30,251 bases of DNA from M0108 sp049654905 (GTDB lineage Bacteria; Pseudomonadota; Gammaproteobacteria; Chromatiales; Chromatiaceae): positions 1 through 30,251 of the forward strand of contig JBASIS010000086.1 in NCBI GenBank assembly GCA_049654905.1. The letters are read 5' to 3'. The translations under genes were made by a program, and so were the position numbers. Under the pieces are notes generated by a model. It had not been told where the DNA came from. It worked only from the letters and a program-made list of their open reading frames with translations, and ran no database searches. Below, piece after piece: positions 1 through 8,823 of the stretch (its first letter is position 1; every line of letters begins with the position of its first letter).

Positions 1-3
1 GGC

Positions 4-1416
4 TTATTCCCGGTTCATGAGATGCAGACGGCGGTTGAGGGACTGGCGACTGATGCCGAGCAGCATGGCGGCAAGGCCCTGGTTATGATTGGCGCGGCGC
101 ATGGCCTCCTCCACCAGGAAAATATCGGCCTCCTTGAGGGAAGGAAAGCGGCCCGGGATGGCCAGGCCTGGCCCCTCGGCAAGGCTCGGGGGCACAGGCT
201 CGACACTGGCGCGATCCCGGCGCACTACCTGCTGGAAGCTGTCCATAGCCAGGACGCCCCCAACCCGGTGCTGAGCCATGGCATTAAAGACCAGGGCTCG
301 CAATTCGCGGATATTGCCGGGAAAATCATAAAGAGAGAGGAGGGTGAGCAGCTCCCCGGGGATGCGTGGCGCGGGGCGTCCCAGGGCTTGGGCCGCCTCG
401 TTGATAAAGTGCTGGAGCAGGAGCGGCAGGTCGTCCAGGCGTTCGCGCAGCGGGGGCAGTTCGATGGGATGGCTGGAGAGCCGAAAATAGAGGTCCTGAC
501 GAAACTTGCCACGATCCATGCGGCGATGCAGGGCCTGGTTGGTAGCGGCGAGGATGCGGGCATCGGTGGTTCTTGGCATGTCCGAGCCAATGGGGTAATA
601 GTTTTGAGCCTGCAGCAGGCGCAGCAGTTTGACCTGGGAGGCGGGCTTGAGATCGCCGATCTCGTCCAGGAAGAGGGTGCCACCCGCCGCCTTGGCGATG
701 AGGCCCTCCCGCTCCCGGTCGGCCCCCGTGAAGCCACCGCGCACATGACCAAAGAGAGTGTCGGAGAAGAGGTTGTCGTCCAGACCGGCGGCGTTCAGGC
801 AGATCATCTCGCCGCTCCGGCCACTTAGATGATGAATGGCCTGGGCGATGAGTTCCTTACCGGTACCGGTCTCGCCTGTAATGAGGACCGGCTCGCCCGA
901 ATCGGCGATCGCCTCGGCGTAGCGAAAGAGCCGCTGCATCTGGTGGTTGCGGCTGATGATGGGGGCAAAGACCTCCGGGTGACCTATTCCCTGGCCCATG
1001 AGGCTGGTTCGCAATGAGCCGATCTCCTGGCGCAGCAGGCGGATCTCCAGTGCCCGGCGCACGCTGGAAACGAAGCGACTTTCCTCCACGGGCTTGACCA
1101 GGTAGTCGAAGGCCCCCTCCTTCATGCAGGACACGGCCGTCTCCACCTCCTGGGAGGCGGTCATGACGACCACGGGGATTTCCGGATATTCGCGTGCCAG
1201 GCGGGGCAGGAGTTCCAGTCCCGACATCTGAGGCATAAAGAGGTCGAGGACGATCACCCCCGCCGTTTGCCGCTCCAGGAGCGGTATGAGTTCGCGGCCA
1301 TCGCTCAGGCTGGTGACGGTGGTGATGCCGTGGGTATTGAGCAGGTATTCGGCCCCGAAGAGGATGTCTTCCTCGTCGTCCACCAGGACGACCGGCCATT
1401 TTTGTCGGGTCTCCAT
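4..1416 (-). CDS. Sigma-54-dependent response regulator (NtrC family)
   Basis: A 470-residue activator that, when phosphorylated, should remodel sigma-54 RNA polymerase. The receiver domain (about 8-120) has Asp13/Asp14, phospho-acceptor Asp58, Thr86 and Lys108. The AAA+ domain (about 150-380) has Walker A GETGTGKE at 181-188 and Walker B LFLDEIGD at 248-255. A Fis-type helix-turn-helix ends the protein (about 446-468). The sigma-54 contact loop reads GGFTGA (227-232) instead of the usual GAFTGA; the key Phe and Thr are kept. I chose the ATG at 1416 because a GGTGAGG ribosome site lies just upstream and the protein begins METRQKWPVVLVDDEED; a longer in-frame start would run into the kinase gene. 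It follows the CHASE kinase by 25 nt, so that kinase is the likely partner. Its target promoters were not found here. Confidence 0.93.
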   Translation of the reverse strand: METRQKWPVVLVDDEEDILFGAEYLLNTHGITTVTSLSDGRELIPLLERQTAGVIVLDLFMPQMSGLELLPRLAREYPEIPVVVMTASQEVETAVSCMKEGAFDYLVKPVEESRFVSSVRRALEIRLLRQEIGSLRTSLMGQGIGHPEVFAPIISRNHQMQRLFRYAEAIADSGEPVLITGETGTGKELIAQAIHHLSGRSGEMICLNAAGLDDNLFSDTLFGHVRGGFTGADREREGLIAKAAGGTLFLDEIGDLKPASQVKLLRLLQAQNYYPIGSDMPRTTDARILAATNQALHRRMDRGKFRQDLYFRLSSHPIELPPLRERLDDLPLLLQHFINEAAQALGRPAPRIPGELLTLLSLYDFPGNIRELRALVFNAMAQHRVGGVLAMDSFQQVVRRDRASVEPVPPSLAEGPGLAIPGRFPSLKEADIFLVEEAMRRANHNQGLAAMLLGISRQSLNRRLHLMNRE

Positions 1417-1441
1417 GCTTGACCTCACCTGGATTTTGTTT

Positions 1442-3637
1442 TCAAGCCGTTGCGACCGGCAGCCAGACGCTGACCCGGGTGCCACTGCCGGGTTGGGATT
1501 CGATCTCCATCCGGCCGGAGTGATGCTGAACGATGCGGGTGCAAATGGAAAGCCCCAACCCGGTGCCGCCTGTCGTTACCCGAGTGGTGAAGAAGGGCTC
1601 CGTCACCCGTTCCAGGACCTCCTCGGTCATGCCCTGGCCTTCATCCTCGACCGTCACCCGCACGAATTCGCCTTCGGGCTCCAGGGAGGCACTGATCCGG
1701 ACCCCGGCGTCGCGATGAGGGAGGGATTGGAGGGCATTGAGGATCAGGTTGATAAAGACCTGTTCCAGTTGCTGGCCATTGCCGCGCACCGGGGGCAGGG
1801 ACTCGGACAGCAGGAGGCGGCAGTGTGTCGTGTGTTTATGGATCTGGCTTTGGAGCAGTGAGAGGGCGGTGGGCAGGATCTCGCCCAGATCCACGGCATG
1901 ATCCAGATCTCCGGCGTCCGGGCGGGCCATGTGCTTGAGGTTGCCCACGATTTTCTCGATCCGCTGGGAGCCCTTGACGATGCCCTCCAGGAGGCGCGGC
2001 AGGCCTTCCAGGGCCTTGGCCACCGGCATGCCACCGAGGCTGAAGTCGCCGTATTCCCGGCGATGGCGGTCCAACACCTTGCGGATGTCCCCCCAACTGC
2101 GCGCCAGGATGGAGGCGTTGAAGTGGATGGCGTTGTTGGGATTGTTGATCTCATGGGCCACGCTGGCGGCCAGTACGCCGAGAGAGGCCAGACGGGCATT
2201 GCGGATGGCGTGGGCCTCCAGGACCCGTTTTTCGGTGACATCGGTGAGGATGACCAAGGCGGCCGTCACCCTGGCCCCCTCGCGCAGGGGCACCAGCCGC
2301 AGGTCCCACCAGGTCGAGTCGTCCCCCGCGTAACCAAAGCCCTCGGGCTCGCCGATGGCCAGCACGCGGGCGAGGGCCTGATGGAAGTGCTCTCGCGCCC
2401 GAACCGGAAGCAAGCCGTCCGCGCGCCGCTCCTTCCCCGCCGGCAGGGTCGGCAGGGGCCGGTTCAGAATGAGCAGGTCCCCGTCACGGTCCACCGTCAT
2501 GATGATGTCGGGCGATTGATGGAACAGGATGCGCAGCTTCTGTTCCGATGCCCGCAACTCCTCCTCGATGCGCAATCGCAGGCGCAGGGCCGCGCGGAAG
2601 TGCAGGATGAAAAGGACCATGACCCCGGTCAGGGCCAGGCCACTCACCAGGACGATCCAGGGGCCTTCCAGGAAAACCTCGGTGCTGAACTGGCGGGTCG
2701 GTGAACAGGTGATGGACCAGCGCCGGTCGGCCACGGGAAAGGTCTCGATGACGCGTGGGGCAGGATCGAGGTCCCAGCCCCGCCATTGGGTGCTGGCCGG
2801 GGCGGGGTCGCGGTTGAGCCGGCTGGCGTAGAAGTCGAGCAACTCCTCCCCGGTCGGGGCGGATTCATCCTGCACCAGGAATTCGACCCCCCGGGGCTCC
2901 AGAAGCCCCATGGCGGTGTCGGCGATATCGGCGATGCGGAAGACACCGACCACGAAGCCCTGGAGAGAGGTTTGACGCTCCCGATCCGTTGCCCCGGCCG
3001 TCATGGGGTGAAAGACTGGCATGAAGGCCATGAAGCCGTATTGGGGGTTATCGCCCGTGATCAAGGGGATGCGGCCGCTGACCACCATATCGCCGCTGGC
3101 CAGGGCCCGTCCCATCAGGGCCCGTAAGACCGGATTCTCCCCCAGATCCTGGCCTACCAGGAGACCGCTGTCCCGTTCCGATTCCAGATATTGGATGGGG
3201 AAGCGGTCAGGCCGCTGGGTCTTGGACTGGGAGGGGGTGGGATCCGCGCGATCAGGCGCACTGATGCCTTTTCCTGGCGCTGGGTGGCTGAGCTCTCGCT
3301 CATGGGGACTCCCGGCCTGGGCCGGTTGTCGGGGTACCCAGGCCAGGGCCTGGATACCCTGATAGCGGTCGAAGAGCCCCCGGGCGAAGAGTCCGAAGGC
3401 CCGGCCATCGACCTCGTCGGAGACCCGGAAGAGGTCATGGAGGGAGCGCACGGCATCCAACCGCTCCTCAATGCCCTTTTTCAGAACGCGATTGCGGTTG
3501 TGGGCCAGCCACTCGAATTCCAGTTGATGGCGTGCCTCCAGGTCAGTGCGGATGACCCAAAAGGCCCCCAGTGACAGGAGGAGTCCGGCCAGGCCTATCA
3601 GGATTGCCAACCCATGGAGTTTTAGAAACCGCGACAT
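1442..3637 (-). CDS. CHASE-domain sensor histidine kinase
   Basis: A 731-residue membrane kinase expected to sense a small extracellular ligand and phosphorylate the regulator encoded 25 nt downstream. Order of parts: membrane segment 1 (about 8-29), periplasmic CHASE-like domain (about 75-275, with IQALAWVPR near 95-103), membrane segment 2 (about 326-347), PAS-like domain (about 365-470), HisKA dimerisation domain with phospho-accepting His495 in VAHEINNPNNA, and an ATPase domain with N-box Asn634, DEGQG (665-669) and GTGLGLS (691-697). The CHASE region carries a Pro/Ser-rich insertion at about 103-143. No receiver domain is attached, so this is a classical kinase of the NtrB-like type. The ATG at 3637 opens the frame; its ribosome site is weak. 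The ligand cannot be read from the sequence. Confidence 0.92.
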   Translation of the reverse strand: MSRFLKLHGLAILIGLAGLLLSLGAFWVIRTDLEARHQLEFEWLAHNRNRVLKKGIEERLDAVRSLHDLFRVSDEVDGRAFGLFARGLFDRYQGIQALAWVPRQPAQAGSPHERELSHPAPGKGISAPDRADPTPSQSKTQRPDRFPIQYLESERDSGLLVGQDLGENPVLRALMGRALASGDMVVSGRIPLITGDNPQYGFMAFMPVFHPMTAGATDRERQTSLQGFVVGVFRIADIADTAMGLLEPRGVEFLVQDESAPTGEELLDFYASRLNRDPAPASTQWRGWDLDPAPRVIETFPVADRRWSITCSPTRQFSTEVFLEGPWIVLVSGLALTGVMVLFILHFRAALRLRLRIEEELRASEQKLRILFHQSPDIIMTVDRDGDLLILNRPLPTLPAGKERRADGLLPVRAREHFHQALARVLAIGEPEGFGYAGDDSTWWDLRLVPLREGARVTAALVILTDVTEKRVLEAHAIRNARLASLGVLAASVAHEINNPNNAIHFNASILARSWGDIRKVLDRHRREYGDFSLGGMPVAKALEGLPRLLEGIVKGSQRIEKIVGNLKHMARPDAGDLDHAVDLGEILPTALSLLQSQIHKHTTHCRLLLSESLPPVRGNGQQLEQVFINLILNALQSLPHRDAGVRISASLEPEGEFVRVTVEDEGQGMTEEVLERVTEPFFTTRVTTGGTGLGLSICTRIVQHHSGRMEIESQPGSGTRVSVWLPVATA

Positions 3638-3687
3638 GGAGGCTTTCCAGGGTTAGACTTCGGAGCGTAAATTTTTAATATCCCGCC

Positions 3688-3704
3688 GATTCATCGGCTG
3701 AATC
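3688..3704. promoter_or_regulatory. Inverted repeat in divergent promoter region, possible operator
   Basis: GATTCA-N5-TGAATC is a perfect 6-bp dyad in the 81-nt gap between the divergent CHASE kinase and CRP-family genes. It begins 51 nt from the kinase start and ends 15 nt before the regulator start. An AT-rich stretch (3669-3681) next to it offers poor -10-like sequences for both directions. The dyad does not match the FNR/DNR consensus TTGAT-N4-ATCAA. Regulator binding here is an inference. Confidence 0.4.
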
Positions 3705-3718
3705 CTGGGTGCTGGTTA

Positions 3719-4444
3719 ATGGGTGCGATGCTGATCGAGGAATTACGGGGGGCTTTGCTGCTTTCCCAACTGTCCCAAGAACAACAGGAGCGGGTGGCAC
3801 GGCGGGCCGCGCGCCTGCGGCTGGAAGATGGTCAGATGCTCTTCAGCCAGGGTGATCCCTCCGATCGATTTTATCTGGTCCTATCGGGTCAGGTCAGGTT
3901 GTTTCGCCTGTCTCCGGACGGGGCGGAGAAGGTCATTGAAATCGCGGGTGCTGGGGAGACCTTTGCGGAGGCCCTGATGTTCCTGAACGCTCCGCGTTAT
4001 CCGGTCTGCGCGGCGGCTTTGGGCCCGACCGAGCTGATTGGCATGGATGCCAGGGACTTCGCCCGCATGATGCGGGAGTCCGTCGATACCTGCATGGTCG
4101 TGCTTGGCGCCCTGAGCCAGCGCTTGCGCGGCCTGGTACGGGAGATCGACAACCTCACCCTACATTCGGCCACGAGCCGCTTCGCCAGTTACCTGCTTGC
4201 CCGGCGCCCGGTCGATGGCCAGGTCATTGAGTTGGATGCACGCAAGGGGGTCATCGCCTCGCGGCTCTCCATCAAGCCCGAGACCTTCTCCCGCATTGAA
4301 AAGGACCTGAGTGAGCGCGGTATCATCGCCGTTCAGGGGATGCGTGTTCGCCTCCTGAAAGTGAAGGTTTTGGAGCAACTCGCCGGCCTGGGCGATTTTC
4401 GGGAACTGATGGCCTTGCCGTGCGAGGCGGGCGGGCAGCTCTAA
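3719..4444 (+). CDS. CRP/FNR-family transcription regulator, DNR-like
   Basis: A 241-residue CRP/FNR superfamily protein. Residues about 15-120 form the cyclic-nucleotide-binding-type beta roll, followed by the long dimer helix (about 120-148) and a winged helix (about 150-220). The segment TFAEALMFLNAPRYP (81-95) resembles the Pseudomonas nitric-oxide regulator DNR. There are no N-terminal cysteines for an FNR iron-sulfur cluster. The recognition helix carries Glu188-Thr-Phe-Ser191-Arg192, the E..SR pattern by which FNR-type proteins read TTGAT half-sites. It is divergent from the CHASE kinase and converges on the hybrid kinase. ATG 3719 is the longest start; ATG 3728 (residue 4) is equally possible because neither has a strong ribosome site. 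Heme or NO sensing is inferred from resemblance only. Confidence 0.88.
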   Translation: MGAMLIEELRGALLLSQLSQEQQERVARRAARLRLEDGQMLFSQGDPSDRFYLVLSGQVRLFRLSPDGAEKVIEIAGAGETFAEALMFLNAPRYPVCAAALGPTELIGMDARDFARMMRESVDTCMVVLGALSQRLRGLVREIDNLTLHSATSRFASYLLARRPVDGQVIELDARKGVIASRLSIKPETFSRIEKDLSERGIIAVQGMRVRLLKVKVLEQLAGLGDFRELMALPCEAGGQL

Positions 4445-4477
4445 CCCGCGGCCATCCTGATCCTGGCCTTCCCCCAG

Positions 4478-6913
4478 TCATGATCCCCGGGTGCGCTTGA
4501 TCCAGCTCGTCAGGCTCTTGTGGAGTTCACTCAGGCCCAGGGGTTTGCTGAGATAGTCGTCCATGCCGGCGTCCAGGCAGCGTTCCCGGTCGCCGGGCAT
4601 GGCCAGGGCCGTGAGGGCGATAATGGGGGTTAGTCGGAGGGTCGGGTCGGCGCGCAGGCGTCGGGTTGCCTCCAGGCCATCGAATTCCGGCATCTGGACG
4701 TCCATGATGATGATGTCGGGCCGGCAGGCCCGCGCCAGGGTGACCGCCTCCAGTCCATCCTGGGCGGTGTGGACCTCGAAACCCCGCAGTCGCAGATAGT
4801 TGGAGACCATTTCCAGGTTGTCGGCATTGTCCTCCGCCAGCAGCACCCTTGCTGGCGCCAGGGGTTGGGTGGGCGGGCTTGCCTCCTTGGCGACCGTCTC
4901 CTCCCGTATTTCGATGCCCCTCTGGGCCTGGGGGTTCCAGGGGAGGATGAGATCGAAGTGGCTGCCCTTGCCGACCGAGCTTGCTACCTCGATGGTCCCG
5001 CCGTGGAGCTGGGCCATGCCATAGGCCAGGGCGAGGCCCAGGCCGGTGCCGCCGTGTTGTCGTGACAGCCGGCTATCGATCTGGACGAAGGGCTTGAAGA
5101 GGCGTTCGAGCTGGTCCGCGGGGATGCCGATACCCGTATCCCAGACGCGGATCCGGACCTGGCGATGGTTTGCCTCGCCCATGACGTCCAGGCCTATGGT
5201 CCCCCCCTCGGGGGTGAACTTGACGGCGTTGCCCAGCAGGTTGATGAGCATCTGCTTGAGGCGGCGGCTGTCGCCATGCACCAGTTGCACCGCCGGGTCG
5301 AGGCGTGTTTCCAGGCGCAGCCCCTTGGCCGTGGCCGGGGGACGGATGAGGCGCAGGCAGGCATCCCAGAGCTGGTTGACCGGGACCTGGTCCAGGTGCA
5401 AGGTCATGCGACCCGAGGCCACCCGGGACATGTCCAGAATGTCGTTGATGAGTTCCAGCAGGTGGGCGCCATTTTCGTGGATAGTGAAGGCGGCCTTGGC
5501 CTGCTGGGGACTCAGGGCTCCGAGGAGGCCGTCGCCCATGGTTTCCGACAGGCCGAGGATGCTGGTGAGGGGCGTACGGAGTTCGTGACTCATGGCGGCC
5601 AGAAACTCGTCCTTGGCGCGGGCGGTGCGGCCCAATTCGGCGTTGGCGCGATCCAACTCGGCGGTTCGCTCCCGGACCCGCTCCGTCAGGTGGGCACGCT
5701 CTTGGGCCAGGGCGTCGTGGGCGAGGCGCAGCGCTATCTCGGCCTGCCGCCGCTCCGAGACGTCCGAGAAGTTGACCACGGCCCCTACCAGTTGTCCGTC
5801 CCGTAGGATGGGATTGGCGTGATATTCCACCGGGAAGGAACTACCGTCCGCCCGCCAGAAGACCTCGTCGTCCACATGTACCGGGCGTCCATCCCGGAAG
5901 ATATTGGAGGCCAGGCACTCCATGGCGGGGTAGTGGCTGCCTTCGGGGTGGCTGTGGTGCATCAGGTCATGCATCTTGACCCCCTTCAGGGCTACCGAGG
6001 ACGCATGGCCCAAGAGTTGGGCGGCGGCCGGGTTGCAGAAGATGCAGATTCCCTGGGTATCGACGCCAAAGATGCCCTCCCCGGTGGATTCCAGTAGCAG
6101 GCGGGCATGGGCCTCGCTCTGGCGGAGACTTTCCCGCGACTCCGCCAGGTTTTCCTGCATGGTCTTGAGGGCCGCCAGCATCTGGGCATTCTCGTCTTCG
6201 CCCGTGACGCGGATCGGCGTCGAGAAGTCACCCGCGCTCACGCGCCGGGCGATAGCGGTGGCGGTGGCGATGGGCTGGCCGATGGTCCGATCCACCAGCA
6301 GGATCAGGAGCGCGATGGCGCCGGTCATGACCCCCACCATGATCAGGAAGATGTGGCGCTCCACCCCGGCGATACTGATGTCAATGTTGGCCAGAGTCTG
6401 GTCCTTGTGGGCCCGGGCCGCCTCGACAACCTTGTCCAGCAGGTCCGTGGGCTGTCGATCGATGCCCCGCACCCGCTCATCGACCCCCAAAGACGCCCCC
6501 TCGTCCCTGAGCCGATGCTGACCCAGGGCCAGGCGATACTCCTCGCCGAGGTGAGTATGGGCCTCCAGAAACTGGCCGGCGGTCTCGCGTGCCGCCAGGT
6601 TCTCCCCCAGAAGCTCGATGAGGCGCTGCATGGAGACGCGGGTGTTTTGTTCCTCATTTTCAAACTGGGCCAGGTATTGATCAAAGAGTGCGGGGTCCTG
6701 GCCGCGCAGTAGGATGTTTTTCCATTCCTGCACTTGCTTCTTGAAGCGCACCTGGGTGGAGAGAGCGGTCGCCACGATCTGGGAACTGGCCTCCCGGACC
6801 TCCGCGGCCTGGCTGTTGGCCTGTTGGTAGAGCCGAAAGGCGTAGAGGCCGGCCATGAGGTTGACGACCAGGATGCAGATCAAGCCGGTAGCGAATTTGG
6901 CGCGGATCGTCAT
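4478..6913 (-). CDS. Membrane hybrid histidine kinase (HAMP-PAS-HisKA-HATPase-REC)
   Basis: An 811-residue hybrid sensor kinase. Membrane segments at about 9-28 and 187-207 flank a helical periplasmic sensor region. Then come HAMP (about 208-262), PAS (about 266-390), a coiled coil (about 390-432), HisKA with phospho-accepting His443 in MSHELRTP, an ATPase domain with Asn562, DTGIGIP (592-598) and GTGLGLA (622-628), and a C-terminal receiver with Asp738 and Lys790. No HPt domain or DNA-binding output is attached and no separate HPt gene lies in the window, so its downstream partner is unknown. It reads in the same direction as glmS with only 54 nt between them and no clear terminator, so shared transcription is possible. 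It converges on the CRP-family gene with a 33-nt gap. Confidence 0.92.
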   Translation of the reverse strand: MTIRAKFATGLICILVVNLMAGLYAFRLYQQANSQAAEVREASSQIVATALSTQVRFKKQVQEWKNILLRGQDPALFDQYLAQFENEEQNTRVSMQRLIELLGENLAARETAGQFLEAHTHLGEEYRLALGQHRLRDEGASLGVDERVRGIDRQPTDLLDKVVEAARAHKDQTLANIDISIAGVERHIFLIMVGVMTGAIALLILLVDRTIGQPIATATAIARRVSAGDFSTPIRVTGEDENAQMLAALKTMQENLAESRESLRQSEAHARLLLESTGEGIFGVDTQGICIFCNPAAAQLLGHASSVALKGVKMHDLMHHSHPEGSHYPAMECLASNIFRDGRPVHVDDEVFWRADGSSFPVEYHANPILRDGQLVGAVVNFSDVSERRQAEIALRLAHDALAQERAHLTERVRERTAELDRANAELGRTARAKDEFLAAMSHELRTPLTSILGLSETMGDGLLGALSPQQAKAAFTIHENGAHLLELINDILDMSRVASGRMTLHLDQVPVNQLWDACLRLIRPPATAKGLRLETRLDPAVQLVHGDSRRLKQMLINLLGNAVKFTPEGGTIGLDVMGEANHRQVRIRVWDTGIGIPADQLERLFKPFVQIDSRLSRQHGGTGLGLALAYGMAQLHGGTIEVASSVGKGSHFDLILPWNPQAQRGIEIREETVAKEASPPTQPLAPARVLLAEDNADNLEMVSNYLRLRGFEVHTAQDGLEAVTLARACRPDIIIMDVQMPEFDGLEATRRLRADPTLRLTPIIALTALAMPGDRERCLDAGMDDYLSKPLGLSELHKSLTSWIKRTRGS

Positions 6914-6967
6914 GGCGAGTTACCCGTCCTGGCCACGGACGACGAGGTTAGAAAGGCGAGGAATGGG

Positions 6968-8800
6968 CTACTCGACCGTCACGGACTTGGCCAGATTGCG
7001 TGGCTGATCCACGTCCGTGCCCTTCAGGACGGCAACATGATAGGCCAGGAGCTGCAGGGGAATGGTAAAGAGGATGGGGGCGATCAGCCCATCTACGTGG
7101 GGCACGGGGATGATGGTGACCCCGGGTTGGGATGCCATGGCCAGACGCTCGTCCGCGAAGACGTAGAGCTGGCCGCCCCGGGCGCGGACCTCCTCCAGAT
7201 TGGAACGGAGCTTTTCCAACAGGCCGTTGTTGGGCGCGACGGCGATGACGGGCATGGCGTCGTCGATCAGGGCGAGGGGGCCGTGCTTGAGTTCGCCGGC
7301 GGGATAGGCCTCGGCGTGGATGTAGGAGATTTCCTTGAGCTTGAGGGCGCCCTCCCGGGCGATGGGGTATTGGTCGCCGCGGCCCAGGAAGAGGGCGTGA
7401 TGTTTGTCCGCGAACTGTTCGGCGATGAGGGCTACGCGGGCGTCCAGAGTTAGAAAGTCGCGGGCCCGGCTGGGCAGGGAGCGCAGGGAGGCGGTCAGTT
7501 CGGCCTCGGTGGTGTCGATGAGGCCAGAGTAACGGCCGAGTGTCGCCGTTAAGAGGAGCAGGGCGGTCAGTTGAGTGGTGAAGGCCTTGGTCGAGGCGAC
7601 ACCGATCTCGGGCCCTGCGTGGGTCAGCAGGATGAGGTCGGACTCCCGTACCAGGGAGCTTTCCGGGACGTTGCAGATCGTCAGGGTTGCGGTGTAGCCC
7701 AGGCGCTTGGCCAGCCGCAGCGCGGCCAGGGTATCGGCGGTCTCCCCGGATTGGGAGATGGCGACGAAGAGGGCCTGATCCGGTGCCGCGTGGCGGCGAT
7801 AGCGGTATTCACTCGCCACCTCGACCTGACAGGAAAGGGGGGTGGCCGATTCGATCCAGTGTCGCGCCACCAGGCCGGCATGGTAGCTGGTACCGCAGGC
7901 GACGATCTGTACCGCGCGGATGGTCTTGAAAATGTCCGGGGCCTTCTGACCGAAGGCCTCGGGTAGGACGTGGTCCGCCGACAACCGGCCTTCCAGCATG
8001 TCCGCCAGGGCGCGGGGCTGCTCGAAGATCTCCTTCTGCATATAGTGCCGGTACTCACCACGCTTGACCGCATCGGCGGAGAGGGCGGATTCCCGGATCG
8101 GCCGGGTCACCGGCTGGCCGTCCCGGTCGAACACCCGCACCTTATCCCGGCTGATCTCGGCCAGGTCCCCTTCCTCCAGGAAGATAAAGCGTTGGGTGAC
8201 CGGCAGGAGGGCGAAGACGTCCGAGGCAATGAAATTCTCGCCGAAGCCCAAGCCGATGACTAGGGGGCTGCCCTGACGGGCGGCAACCAGGTGGTCCGGG
8301 TCCTGGGAGTCGATGACCCCCAGGGCATAGGCCCCCTCCAGGGTAGCTACCGTGGCGCGGACCGCTTCCAGCAGGGACTTGCCGTTGTTCAGTTGGTCGA
8401 AGATGGCGTGAGCGATGACCTCGGAGTCCGTTTCGGAGGTGAAGACATGGCCACTGGCCTCCTGGGCCTGACGGAGGAGGCCATGGTTCTCGATGATGCC
8501 GTTGTGTACCAGGGCGCAGCGGTCACGACAGACATGGGGGTGGGCGTTGCGCTCCGCCGGCTCGCCGTGGGTGGCCCAGCGGGTGTGGGCGATGCCAAGC
8601 TTACCCGGCAGGGGCTGCTGGTCCATGGCCTCGGCCAGGCGCTCGACCTTGCCCAGGGCGCGAATACGGCCCAGTTGGCCAGGGGCGGCCAGGACCGCCA
8701 TGCCGGCGGAGTCGTAGCCCCGGTATTCCAGCCGGCGCAACCCTTCCAGGAGAATGGCCGATACGTCCCGCTGAGCAATGCCGCCAACTATGCCACACAT
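6968..8800 (-). CDS. glmS: Glutamine--fructose-6-phosphate aminotransferase (isomerizing)
   Basis: GlmS makes glucosamine-6-phosphate from fructose-6-phosphate and glutamine in the cytosol, the first committed step to UDP-GlcNAc for peptidoglycan and LPS. The 610-residue protein has an N-terminal class II glutaminase domain whose catalytic Cys follows the initiator Met (MCGIVGG), then two sugar isomerase (SIS) domains and the conserved C-terminal AKSVTVE. The ATG at 8800 is required because Cys must become residue 1; a longer in-frame start would bury it. A GAGGA ribosome site sits 8 nt upstream. The glmU stop is 23 nt upstream, so the two genes form a unit. I saw no room for a glmS ribozyme in this short gap. 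Confidence 0.97.
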   Translation of the reverse strand: MCGIVGGIAQRDVSAILLEGLRRLEYRGYDSAGMAVLAAPGQLGRIRALGKVERLAEAMDQQPLPGKLGIAHTRWATHGEPAERNAHPHVCRDRCALVHNGIIENHGLLRQAQEASGHVFTSETDSEVIAHAIFDQLNNGKSLLEAVRATVATLEGAYALGVIDSQDPDHLVAARQGSPLVIGLGFGENFIASDVFALLPVTQRFIFLEEGDLAEISRDKVRVFDRDGQPVTRPIRESALSADAVKRGEYRHYMQKEIFEQPRALADMLEGRLSADHVLPEAFGQKAPDIFKTIRAVQIVACGTSYHAGLVARHWIESATPLSCQVEVASEYRYRRHAAPDQALFVAISQSGETADTLAALRLAKRLGYTATLTICNVPESSLVRESDLILLTHAGPEIGVASTKAFTTQLTALLLLTATLGRYSGLIDTTEAELTASLRSLPSRARDFLTLDARVALIAEQFADKHHALFLGRGDQYPIAREGALKLKEISYIHAEAYPAGELKHGPLALIDDAMPVIAVAPNNGLLEKLRSNLEEVRARGGQLYVFADERLAMASQPGVTIIPVPHVDGLIAPILFTIPLQLLAYHVAVLKGTDVDQPRNLAKSVTVE

Positions 8801-8823
8801 GAATAGTGTCCTCTTGTCCCAGG

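Noticed and set aside
3638..3718. FNR/DNR box upstream of the CRP-family gene
   Set aside because: No TTGAT-N4-ATCAA is present; the dyad found has different half-sites and spacing.
4450..4468. GGCCA-N9-TGGCC between the convergent CRP-family and hybrid-kinase genes, considered as a terminator
   Set aside because: The stem is only 5 bp with a 9-nt loop and has no real T tract on either side.
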